Shown piece after piece: positions 7,852 through 15,605 of a DNA stretch of 15,605 bases. The notes below the pieces were generated by a model, which worked only from the letters and a program-made list of their open reading frames with translations, had not been told where the DNA came from and ran no database searches. Made by a program: the position numbers and the translations under genes. The stretch is from assembly GCA_028565635.1 (NCBI GenBank), contig JAOXYB010027046.1, positions 1-15,605 of the forward strand, read 5' to 3'. The first letter of the stretch is position 1, and each line of letters opens with the position of its first letter. This stretch comes from Phoronis ovalis. Its lineage: Eukaryota; Phoronida; Phoronidae.

Positions 7852-9780
7852 TTACCACGATTTGAATTTGAACACTTTGATTTTACCAGAGTATCTTTCA
7901 CTGATCACCAAATTGCCCCGGTTATTAAAGGTCAAAGCCAGTGGATAATGTAATCCTATTTGTGTTTCAACCATGACTCTTGCAAACTGACCTTCAGGTG
8001 TCAGCTGAATGATACGGTCTTTAAGATAGTCTGCCACATAAATGTTATCCTTCTCATCTGTACATACACCAGCAGGACGATGCATCACTGTGCGATCAGC
8101 AGTAGGGTTGTAATGACATAGCAGCGCACCAGTCAGATCAAATATAAGCAGAGAGTTGGCCTCGCGATCAGTAACTATCATATGTCCTTTACTGTTGACT
8201 GTTACATACTGGGGGTTCTGAAACAAGTTCTCCCCTTTTTCATTCTTGCTAACCTCCAGTACCACACTGTTTGTCTGTGTGTTCCAGACTGTCAAGCTTG
8301 GTACATCTTCATCACTAGTGAATACCAACTGACCAGCATGGTTCATTGCCACTGCAGTAACACGCTTGCCAACTGGATAAATTTTAGTTATTTTTTCATC
8401 ATTGCTGTTTAGCAATATTACATTGTTGTGGTCAGTAACTAGCATTTCTCCTGATGGTAGCAATTTACTATTAGTCAGCCTTGTAAATGAGTATGTTTTA
8501 TCCCCTGTGAACATCTTTTTAAAAATACCATCATCAGAAAATGTCTTTAACTTTTTGTTTGCATTGTCCAATGCACTAATATCATTATTACTATGAATAA
8601 CTATTACACATATATTTGGATCCCCTTCATCTTCTGGCAACTTGGTATTGAATTCTTGCATTAAGACTGTTTTGTAAATCTTTCCAAACACTCGCGTTGA
8701 TTGTGCAAATAAATGTGGAAAGGATTGATTTGGAACGAATGATACAGTAAAAGAACATGGTGGTTCTCTGTTAGGAATTTCTTTTTCAAGTTTTTGTAGT
8801 TGAGTTAGGATGGTGTAGTGACTCAGTATAATCTCGGAAGGGTTTCCATAATGGCAAACCATCAGCGCCTGTTTTTCAGCTAGCTTCAACCTCTTCAAAT
8901 CGTCCTGTATACTGCTTGTTAATGTAGTGAAGGCACAGCATTGGCCTTTTACTTTTTGCTCTAGTGTTGCAATGTAATTGTACTTACATGCTGTAAGGGC
9001 AATGATGAGTTTTTTGTACCATTCCTGTATTTCTCCCTTAGCTACAGCTAATGAAGCAAATGCTTGATTGTGAGAGTTGTGTGCTAATTGTTTGACAGAA
9101 CCTTTTTCTTTAATTTGAGCTTGAAGTTGGGCAACATAGATCTTCAGTTCAGCTTTCACCTTTTCGCTAGCAACTGTCAAGTTTTGTCGCTGGGTAGGCG
9201 TGTGTTGGCATTCTCCAGTATTGACACAGTCAATGCAGATTTGAATATTGCATTCTGTGCAGAAATAGCGCACTTTCTCTTCTGGATGATTGGTGCAGTG
9301 TACTGCTTGTCGAGCTAGAATCTCATGTTCATATTTTCCTTGTTGCACATCAATAAGATGGACCAGTAAGTGGTTCCTAGTCATTTTCAGTATCTTATGG
9401 TCATTCATGTGAAGTTCGCAAAGGTTTTCTGGACAGTCAAGGCACATATGGACAGCTTTGGTGCCATTGTTGCATACATCACAACATTGTTCTGCTGTCT
9501 CTTGGGTTGTAAGGATATCTACCAGATTATTGGCTAAAATATTTCGTTGAAACCCATTGGCTCTATTAGGTGGTGCTTTTATTGCCTCTCGACAGGATGG
9601 ACATGGAAACTCACCTTGAGTTGTTGTTCTATGTTGGATGTGAACATCCAGACAATCATGGCAGAAACTGTGACTGCATGGCAGGGTTCTTGGATTGGTG
9701 AATCGTCCAAGACAGATTGGACATTGAAGCTCTTCATCAACATCCCTGAGTTTTAATGTTGGTTCTGCTGATGTAGCCAT
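7852..9780 (-). CDS. TRIM protein: RING, two B-boxes, coiled coil, NHL-like propeller (single exon, 642 aa)
   Basis: This is a probable RING-type E3 ubiquitin ligase of the TRIM family, TRIM2/3/56-like in architecture, acting in the cytoplasm. The RING is C3HC4: C20, C23, C35, H37, C40, C43, C60 and C63. B-box 1 uses about C100, C103, C113, C116, C121, H124, H128 and H137. B-box 2 uses C162, H165, C174, C177, C182 and C185, with a slightly unusual final C191/H193. A coiled coil follows at about 200-340. From about 390 to 642 there are degenerate NHL-like blades, clearest at SLTVWNTQTN, YVTVNSKGHMIVTD, PAGVCTDEKDNIYVADYL and LALTFNNRGNLVIS. The start is in a strong context (A at -3, G at +4). 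It has no introns and is nested antisense in the large intron of copy B. Its C-terminal half is duplicated at 6279-7205. Ligase targets cannot be told from sequence; it may be one of the expanded invertebrate TRIMs with innate-immune roles. Confidence 0.9.
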   Translation of the reverse strand: MATSAEPTLKLRDVDEELQCPICLGRFTNPRTLPCSHSFCHDCLDVHIQHRTTTQGEFPCPSCREAIKAPPNRANGFQRNILANNLVDILTTQETAEQCCDVCNNGTKAVHMCLDCPENLCELHMNDHKILKMTRNHLLVHLIDVQQGKYEHEILARQAVHCTNHPEEKVRYFCTECNIQICIDCVNTGECQHTPTQRQNLTVASEKVKAELKIYVAQLQAQIKEKGSVKQLAHNSHNQAFASLAVAKGEIQEWYKKLIIALTACKYNYIATLEQKVKGQCCAFTTLTSSIQDDLKRLKLAEKQALMVCHYGNPSEIILSHYTILTQLQKLEKEIPNREPPCSFTVSFVPNQSFPHLFAQSTRVFGKIYKTVLMQEFNTKLPEDEGDPNICVIVIHSNNDISALDNANKKLKTFSDDGIFKKMFTGDKTYSFTRLTNSKLLPSGEMLVTDHNNVILLNSNDEKITKIYPVGKRVTAVAMNHAGQLVFTSDEDVPSLTVWNTQTNSVVLEVSKNEKGENLFQNPQYVTVNSKGHMIVTDREANSLLIFDLTGALLCHYNPTADRTVMHRPAGVCTDEKDNIYVADYLKDRIIQLTPEGQFARVMVETQIGLHYPLALTFNNRGNLVISERYSGKIKVFKFKSW

Positions 9781-9933
9781 CTTGTCAAGTATGCCTATAA
9801 CATATAATATACAGCATAAATGTATTACAATAAAAATTTGTTGAAACTATGGCCATTAAACCAGGAATAAAACACTGTCTTGTACATGATATTTTATCAA
9901 AAAGCTATCTTTTAATATCAATAATCGTTTCAA

Positions 9934-9951
9934 TTTGTGAATTTTCACAAA
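9934..9951. repeat. 18-bp palindrome upstream of the TRIM start
   Basis: tttgtgaattttcacaaa is a near-perfect palindrome about 155 bp upstream of the TRIM ATG. It could bind a dimeric factor, but such AT-rich palindromes arise by chance. Confidence 0.3.
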
Positions 9952-10408
9952 ATATCTATATAAACAAAAGGCAGTTTACCAGCTTGGAAAGCCTGTAATG
10001 GCTATACCTATGAGGTGCTGTCTTTTTAGGGGTTTTGTGTACACATTAGTTGGATAATCTATTGTGTCAATGGGCTATTGACTTTCTGTTCAGCCTAAAC
10101 CTTTTATACAAATTAATTCTTACTTGTATATACCACCATTCTTTTTGCTTTGCATTGTGGTACTAGACACATTTAATTATGTGCAATTACCCATGAAATT
10201 ACCCTTAGAATTTAATAAGGGTCACCTGGGAAAATTTACAAGTTATTACTTAAAGTACTCTGTAACTGATTCATTTCCTTTTAATAAATTGAATTTATTT
10301 TTTACATATCTTTATTGAACATATCACAACAAAATCCAAGATCCCACAATTATATATTTTACCCCTTATCAAAGCGTTTTTTTTAAATATTCGGAGGCTG
10401 GGGGTTCT

Positions 10409-10439
10409 GCCCTATGGCTAAAATATTTACCATAAGGGC
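10409..10439. repeat. Imperfect inverted repeat (hairpin-forming)
   Basis: gccctatggcta and ttaccataagggc are inverted copies with one-base bulges around an AAATAT loop. No flanking direct repeat or other element structure is seen. It may be a remnant of a repeat. Confidence 0.35.
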
Positions 10440-12479
10440 TTTGAAGAATGAAGCCAATGTAAGTGGAGATCATGTCTAAAGCCAAGTAGCCGTGTTTTAA
10501 TTTTCATGGCTATAACATAATTTCCAACTCACAGTTTTATCAGTTATGTAGTACAACGTACATGAACATTTTGCCGCCTATATTTTGCTGTGAAATCATC
10601 ATGACTGTGCCTTAAATTATATTTAAATTGTCAGTTCTAGCAGGTAAACTTATTGTACAATCTTGTAATTAATTAAGAATGATTTAGTATCACTTAAATT
10701 CAAGTACAATATCACAATCCCACTATGTATTGAAAAACATAGGCACCCAAATGTCATCAAATTTGTAGTGAGATTTATAATATGATTAGAAACTAGCATA
10801 TATTTTCATCTGATATATGTATGTTTACTTTGAATGTCACTAGTGCTTTATTTATGAAATATTTACAAGGCAGTAAATAAGAAAATGTCACTTTGCCTAA
10901 AATATATGAATTATAATAATTAAAATAAGAAAATATATAAATAATAATTATAAAATAAACATAGCATGCAATGTCATATTCAAATATTCGTTTAAAAGAC
11001 ATTCAAAATGATATGAATGCTAGCCAGGGAACTGCAGTTCAACAAAGGTTTGCGCTAAATTGTATGTTTTTAGCCTGTTTATTTGGATGGCATTTAATAA
11101 AATGTCTCATTGTCGACTTTAGAATTTAAATACTCGACTATATATAAAGTCTTGGCAATCAAGCGCATTATGCCAAATGTTTTGACTGATAAGAAACAAA
11201 TAAAAATTTGAAACTTTAGATAAGTTGTTGTAGATCATCAGACTAATTTGCACGATTAGCAATGCACATTTTATTGTTCATTTTATTTGCAAGAGACAAA
11301 TATGGAAGGCTGATAACTACAGCAATGTTTATGCATAAAACCCATTGCAGGGCTTCTTCAAGGCTGAATTTACAACCATGAAAAATCAAATCAAACAACA
11401 GTTGTTTATATTTTTCTACTTAATTTCTTTGACATACTTTACTAGTAGCAATGATTTTTTGTGTGGTAACCATGCAGCAGCATTAAGATCCTAAGTTTCT
11501 GTGCTTGTGATACAAATATCTTACATGAGATTTTAGATGTATTTGACCTATATAATCAGATACTTGGGAGTAGCACTTGTGGAAAGATCGATGATGGGTA
11601 TGATGTATTGGTAAGGGAATACTGGTAAAAGTAAAATTATATTAGGAAAATAGCATGCTGACCTTAGAATGTAGGTCTTCCAAAAGTGTGTTTTCCACTG
11701 TAATTAATTTAAGAGATCTACATAAAGGGTTTGTTAAAAGGGTAACTTATTTTACATTTGTTTTCCATGTATGATAAAAATATTGCAGTAATTTAGTGAA
11801 GAGAGATTTTATTATTCATAACTATAATTATTTACTCCCTCTCAACAGGTTAAACATAAAATTAGCTAATATTTATATCCTATACTTTACCTAAGTTAGT
11901 TTAATTCACATTTAGTAAATGTAATATAGACAACTGTGTTAAGTAACATTTCCTATATATGGCATTACAAGATTATATTTGCTATCAAAACCAATAACAA
12001 ACATAACAGAACTTACCTTAAAATGTGTGGAAAATAAATAATTAGGTAAATATGAGTAAAATAGCTGATGAAGTGATAGGAGGTCACTGTTTTAATGCGG
12101 GCCACGGCAATCTAAATGGTGGTTATAAATTGATTTTCTTAGACACAACATTCTGGTCATGTGAAAACAACTGAAACGTGAATACCTTTTCTACACTAAG
12201 CTTTCGATACTGAATATATACTAAGTACAAAAACATTTTAATCACTATTGTCATAAGTAACCTGCTATTGTAAATTTTTAAAAAATAGGCATGCAGTTGT
12301 TGAACAATTCTTGAATATTTTATTACATGTTTTGCTATTTATTATCAGTGCCACATTATCTAGAATTCTGTTAAACATTGCTATAGTTACACTGTTGATG
12401 AATCCTGGAATTTATGATTGAAATTTAATTTTCATTTGCAATATTTAGTACAATCTTTGGCATCTTTTATTAGGGTTGC

Positions 12480-13560
12480 TCCTATAAGGGAGAAAGCCTA
12501 TTGGTTTTGTATGATTTCTTTCTTTTTCTTTCAATTTTCAGCAGCTACATCTCAAAGACTGTTACAGTTAGGAACTTGATACTTAATGTATGACTTCCCT
12601 GGGATAGGCTATTGTTGACCTGGAGGTCTAAAGGTCATTTGGAAGTCAAATGTCAAATTTTGAAAAAATCAAAATGTTCAAAAGTGATGGTATTACGTTA
12701 CTACAACGTAATGTTGATGACTTAAAATATTTCAGTACTAAAAGGTCTTTTTTATTTGTTGGCATGTTTTCAATTAATTTATTGATCTTCCAGCTTTTAC
12801 TAAGCTATACCTTGAATACTGTAACAGTTACAGTTACGGACACGGTACTTGAGGTGTGACATCTCTACCGGATGCTATTGCTGACCTTGAGGTCAAAAGG
12901 TAATTTGGAGGTCAAAGGTCAAATTTTGAAAACAATTCTAAATGTTGTAAAATGATTGTATTGAGTTACAACGAAGTATTTTAGATGATCTTCGGTACTA
13001 AAAGGCTTTTTTAATTGTTGGCTTCTTTTCAATTAATTTATTGATCTTCCAATTTTCACTAAGCTATATCAGTTAAGGACATGATATTTGAGGTTTGACA
13101 TCCCCAGGGTAGGCCATTGCTGACCTTGTGGTCAAAAGGTCATTTAGGGGTTAAAGGCCAAAATTCTAAAATTGCTCGAAATATTCGAAAATGATGGTAT
13201 TAGGTTATAAAAATGTCTTTTTGATGACCTTTTAGAATATTTAGGGATTAAAAGGTGAATGTTTTAATTATCTTTTAAATTAATTTTATGGAAGAAACAT
13301 ACTGCAAGTCATAATGTTTAGTCCAATAGTGTTTGTACTTTGACATATGACAGTCCGGAGTTGACCTTGATGTCAAAAGGGCATCTGGAGGTCAAAGTTC
13401 AAAGTTTAACTCAAAAACCATAGAAGTCAAGAAGTCCCAAAGCAATGAATTTCTATTATTTGCTGAAAAGTTCAAAAATGATGTTGAAAGGTGATTTAGA
13501 GGTCATATAACGGCCCTAAAAGCCAATATGAGCAACACTGCCTTTTTAGGCTATCTAGTT
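12480..13560. repeat. Degenerate tandem array, about four units of about 240-265 bp, with AGGTCA-like half-sites
   Basis: The core ctgaccttgaggtcaaaagg recurs in varying form at 12616, 12882, 13121 and 13362, giving spacings of 266, 239 and 241 bp. Between cores, units 1 and 2 share an identical 26-bp block (12767-12792 and 13026-13051), and all units share ...aatgatggtatta-gtta... and ...tactaaaagg... motifs. The cores form AGGTCA direct and everted repeats: a perfect DR1 aggtcaaaggtca at 12909-12921, and aggtcaaagttca at 13389-13401. The array lies in the large copy B intron. An internal 69-codon frame (12650-12859) is incidental. I do not recognise the element family. Confidence 0.75.
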
Positions 13561-13943
13561 CCTCTTAGTATGTGTTTAAATGTTTGGTTGTAACTTAAGT
13601 TAAAGTTTGTTTATATGCCACACCAAAAATATATTATTAAGTTTTTGAAACCCATTAAACAAGGTTTTAAATGTAAAAAAAGTAATAATGCCATAGTTTG
13701 AAGCAGTCACTGTTGTTAAACAACTGAGGTTTCTTTTTGGTCTTGTCAAAATGTAACTTTTTGTTCACTGTAAGGAAATAAAATCAAGCAAAATGTTTTA
13801 ACTTTTAAATTTAAAATTGTTGGTCCACTAAATTGATGACAGTTATAACTTTGAAACTACAATTATGCCACCTACTTTAATATTAATTTGTATTCATAAA
13901 GCAATTGTAATTAATATTATTGAGCCATTCAGTTAAATTGGTG
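13561..13943. other. AT-rich intronic DNA, nothing recognised
   Basis: No exon or clear repeat is seen. Homopolymer T/A runs dominate. Confidence 0.5.
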
Positions 13944-14440
13944 GAAATTTAATTGCTTGGCATCAATTTTTTTTTTGAGTTTTTGTGTGTATTCCAGGAG
14001 TATATGAAGAATGTTTTGTAAAAATTACCTGTTTAAGGTTTTGTTTTTTTGCTAAAAATCTGAATGCATATTATTTAAAAAAAAAATCATATGAGATGTT
14101 TTAAAAATTAGCAGATAAGACGGGTTATGTGCAAAGAAATAAAAAATTTTTGAATCTGTTAATATCACCAATTTTTATAAAATAGTGATTTTTTGAATAC
14201 TTGGAGGTGCACAAATTTTTCTGTCCCCAGAACAAGATTCGAAATAAACCAAGCCCAAATGTTGTGGCTGCACATTTCGATTGGTATTGATAGAAATTTA
14301 ATTGTTTGTCATCATTTTTTTTGTGATGAATGTTTTAATGCCACTTGTTTGATTTTCTGCTAAAAATCTGTGAATATTTTCAGAAAAATAGTTTGAAATA
14401 TTTTTAAAATTTGCAGATTATCTTATCAAGGTCAGTCCCA
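13944..14440. repeat. Pair of diverged direct repeats offset by about 349 bp
   Basis: gaaatttaattg-ttg-catca at 13944 recurs at 14293. In both copies it is followed by a T run, an aatgtttt motif, then ttgctaaaaatctg / tctgctaaaaatctg, and then ttttaaaa-tt-gcagat. The shared order of motifs indicates a diverged duplication of about 190 bp and not chance alone. Low complexity makes the boundaries uncertain. Confidence 0.5.
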
Positions 14441-14787
14441 AACCCCCGATGGTAATGAAGTTTTTCTTTGAAAATGTATCAATAAATTGTGAAGATATAT
14501 TTATAATAGTCATTTTTTTGCTAGCCACATGTATTTCAAGAATATATTTATTTTTCATTTTGTAAGTGTTATAGTCATAGATAATGACCTACTTCTAAAA
14601 AAAAATCCAATTTTGTACTGCTTTATTGTTAACAGTTTTGTTTTATTAGCATGATGCAAGCATATTTGAAATCATGAATGTTTTTTAAAGTTTTCTAAAA
14701 CTGTAAGTTAGTGTGGAAAAATAGTGACAAGAAATGAGCATGATAAAAATTATACCAAAAATTGATTGCTGGTGGTGTGTTTCCTAG
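14441..14787. other. 3' end of the large copy B intron
   Basis: AT-rich sequence with no recognised gene. It ends in ggtgtgtttcctag, a usable splice acceptor for exon 14788-14937. Confidence 0.5.
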
Positions 14788-14937
14788 GAGACCTTTTATT
14801 TGACTTTCACTCCTGGCAATCTGAAATACTTTGAAGATCTAGATACTACCTTTTATCATTCCAGCCTACCAGACCATGTCCTAGTATGGAAGTACATGGA
14901 TTGGGTGTTGGAAAAAAATCAGGAGCTTGGAGTCCAG
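14788..14937 (+). CDS. TGFBRAP1: TGFBRAP1/VPS3-like copy B, DHVLVWKYMDWVLEKNQELG exon
   Basis: The exon runs from acceptor gtttcctag to donor gtaatc: 50 codons, phase 0 at both ends. It reads PGNLKYFEDL, then SSLPDHVLVWKYMDWVLEKN and QELGVQ. This is the TGFBRAP1 helical-repeat segment with the (D)LVW-x-Y-x-DWVL...E-x-GVQ signature, and it runs straight into IFTNRPENE of the next exon. The first codons (ETFYLTF) are less like the family. The alternative frame reads GDLLFDF there, which is more family-like, so a frameshift within the first roughly 25 bases is possible. The preceding exon ends in phase 2, so the two do not join in frame as they stand. Confidence 0.85.
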
Positions 14938-15135
14938 GTAATCATAGACTTGCCTATCAGTATTCATTCTGCTAATAAAAGGGTTTAAATACCTTGATAT
15001 ATGCATGGTGTAAGAGGGATATTAAAATGACTGAGTTATAAATGATGTTTGCCTTTTTCACTAAATGTTAGTGCAACTGTTAAGAACAAATTGGTCTTTG
15101 TTCTTGTTGTAACTGCCGATAGAACAAAATTTCAG
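14938..15135 (+). other. Copy B intron between exons 14788-14937 and 15136-15270
   Basis: A 198-bp phase-0 intron with donor gtaatc and acceptor aaaatttcag. No other features are seen. Confidence 0.8.
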
Positions 15136-15270
15136 ATTTTTACTAATCGACCTGAGAATGAGTCTCAGACAGAGAGAATGCGACCTGATACAATAGTGGA
15201 TTATCTTCATCACTTCCCTCAAGCTGTTATAGCCTATCTGGAATATCTAGTCTTCACAAGGAAATTAGAG
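15136..15270 (+). CDS. TGFBRAP1: TGFBRAP1/VPS3-like copy B, IFTNRPENE exon
   Basis: The exon starts after acceptor aaatttcag and ends before donor gtatgg: 45 codons, phase 0 at both ends. It reads IFTNRPENESQTERMRPDTI, then VDYLHHFPQAVIAYLEYLVF and TRKLE. Family members read GVQ-(I/V)FT-x-RP...E...P-x-x-(I/V)-x-x-L...P-x-A-(L/V)-x-x-YLE-x-LV, so the match is strong and continuous with the preceding exon. The donor lies at the start of a roughly 30-bp minisatellite (15261-15411), so further donor-like GAG|GT sites follow. Reading past the donor reaches TAG at 15358-15360. Confidence 0.9.
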
Positions 15271-15411
15271 GTATGGATATACTATATCGAAAAATTAGGC
15301 ATGAATACACCATGCCGAAAAATTAGAGTTACTTATGAATACCCTATAGCAAAAAATTAGAGGTAAGAAAGCACTACACTGAAAAATTAGAGATATGAAT
15401 ACAGTATACAC
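15261..15411. repeat. Minisatellite of five units of about 28-34 bp spanning the exon's splice donor
   Basis: Units begin with gaaattagag or gaaaaattag at 15261, 15289, 15317, 15351 and 15381, followed by a tatgaatac-like segment. Lengths are about 28, 28, 34, 30 and 31 bp. The first unit is exon sequence (RKLE codons) plus the donor, so the array appears to have grown from the exon-intron boundary. The fourth unit recreates a strong donor, gag|gtaaga, at 15363. Confidence 0.8.
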
Positions 15412-15523
15412 AGGCGGGTCTATTGGGTTCTATGTCTAAATCTATTTTGTTGATTATGTCTGTTTATATGTGGAACCATGGAAACCTATGACTTTGTTTT
15501 GTAATGTTTCTTTTTATGAAAAG
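15271..15523 (+). other. Copy B intron after exon 15136-15270
   Basis: The intron contains the rest of the minisatellite and then a T-rich stretch (tttctttttatgaaaag) serving as acceptor for the next probable exon. I found no HTHLA-like exon inside it. Confidence 0.5.
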
Positions 15524-15577
15524 GAAATTGCGGTTGAGTTACTGAATAGTAAGGAATCAGACTTTGATACAACAAAG
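15524..15577 (+). CDS. TGFBRAP1: Probable small TGFBRAP1/VPS3-like copy B exon (EIAVELLNSKESDFDTTK)
   Basis: An 18-codon open stretch lies between a pyrimidine-rich acceptor ending gaaaag and a strong donor gtaaga at 15578. It is phase 0 at both ends, like the two exons before it. The peptide could be the variable helix after the YLE-x-LV segment (family L-x-x-V-x-x-L...), but it carries no diagnostic motif, and the HTHLA-type segment that normally precedes it is missing. It is supported mainly by splice sites and phase. The gene continues beyond the right edge. Confidence 0.45.
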
Positions 15578-15605
15578 GTAAGAGAGATTTCTCATATGTA
15601 CATGT

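Larger units (their letters stand above)
7195..8750. repeat. Right unit of the tandem duplication of about 1.6 kb
   Basis: This unit contains the truncated pseudo-exon (7195-7280), a copy of the intron (7281-7851) and the NHL-type C-terminal part of the complete TRIM gene. Similarity to the left unit ends near gatacagtaaaag (8741-8753), where the full gene continues toward its coiled coil and the left unit stops. The unit is slightly shorter than the left one because of small indels in the intron. Confidence 0.82.
9781..12479. other. Long AT-rich intronic/intergenic stretch upstream of the TRIM gene
   Basis: It must contain the TRIM 5'UTR and promoter (read right to left) and is also intron of copy B. 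On the minus strand an AG followed by gcatacttgacaag sits just before the ATG, so a 5'UTR intron ending there is possible but weakly supported. Small inverted repeats occur at 9934-9951 and 10409-10439. I recognise no exon, RNA gene or transposon coding region; the few 60-70 codon open frames are AT-rich chance frames. Confidence 0.5.

Noticed and set aside
8182-9756. Several + strand open frames antisense to the TRIM gene
   Set aside because: They are shadows of the strongly supported minus-strand TRIM coding sequence.
10124-11002. Short open frames on both strands in the region upstream of TRIM
   Set aside because: They have AT-rich chance composition, no motif and no neighbouring splice structure.
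12650-12859. 69-codon open frame with a VTVTVTDTV tail
   Set aside because: It lies wholly inside the tandem repeat array, and the tail reflects a short gttaca repeat.
12480-13560. CRISPR-like array
   Set aside because: The units are about 240-265 bp and degenerate, with no short identical repeats and unique spacers, and the genome is clearly eukaryotic.
15049-15360. Single 103-codon open frame taken as one exon
   Set aside because: Family similarity begins only at the AG acceptor (15136) and ends at the GT donor (15270). The rest is intron and minisatellite.

Overview
This is an AT-rich animal genomic window with introns. Every recognisable protein segment except one sits in short exons bounded by AG/GT splice sites. 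The exception is a single-exon RING/B-box/NHL-type TRIM gene. The long AT-rich introns, a TRIM gene of the kind that is expanded in lophotrochozoans, and a MITE and tandem repeats inside introns suggest a marine invertebrate, most likely a mollusc such as a bivalve. That assignment is inference. I see no prokaryotic, viral or CRISPR features.

Layout. Positions 1-520 hold the last two exons of a TGFBRAP1/VPS3-like gene (copy A, + strand), ending in the Vps39_2-type cysteine motif, followed by a 3'UTR with AATAAA at 983-988. From 1859 to the right edge is a second, head-to-tail TGFBRAP1-like locus (copy B, + strand). Its recognisable exons are 1859-2034 (end of the CNH propeller), 3807-3911, 4225-4416, 5469-5664, 14788-14937, 15136-15270 and probably 15524-15577. 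Copy B has no visible 5' exons. It lacks a recognisable exon between 2034 and 3807, carries a frameshift in exon 5469-5664, and does not keep phase across its largest intron. It looks like a partial, decaying or rearranged duplicate, although its last three exons are intact and in phase.

The roughly 9 kb intron 5665-14787 contains a nested antisense gene at 7852-9780: a 642-residue TRIM protein with RING, two B-boxes, coiled coil and NHL-like propeller. A tandem duplication of about 1.6 kb (5579-7194 and 7195-about 8750) copied the 3' end of the TGFBRAP1 exon, part of the intron and the C-terminal half of the TRIM gene. This left a headless TRIM fragment (6279-7205) and a truncated pseudo-exon (7195-7280). 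An older, degraded copy of the same TGFBRAP1 exon lies out of order at about 3055-3218.

Repeats account for much of the rest: a TIR-bounded MITE-like element (4590-4909), a tandem array with a unit of about 240-265 bp rich in AGGTCA half-sites (about 12480-13560), a diverged pair of AT-rich repeats (13944-14440), and a roughly 30-bp minisatellite that begins on the splice donor of exon 15136-15270.

Biology. TGFBRAP1/VPS3 is a CORVET tethering subunit on early endosomes and is also reported to bind TGF-beta receptors and SMAD4. TRIM-NHL proteins are RING E3 ubiquitin ligases. The sequence gives no sign that the two act in one pathway; the TRIM gene is simply nested in the intron.
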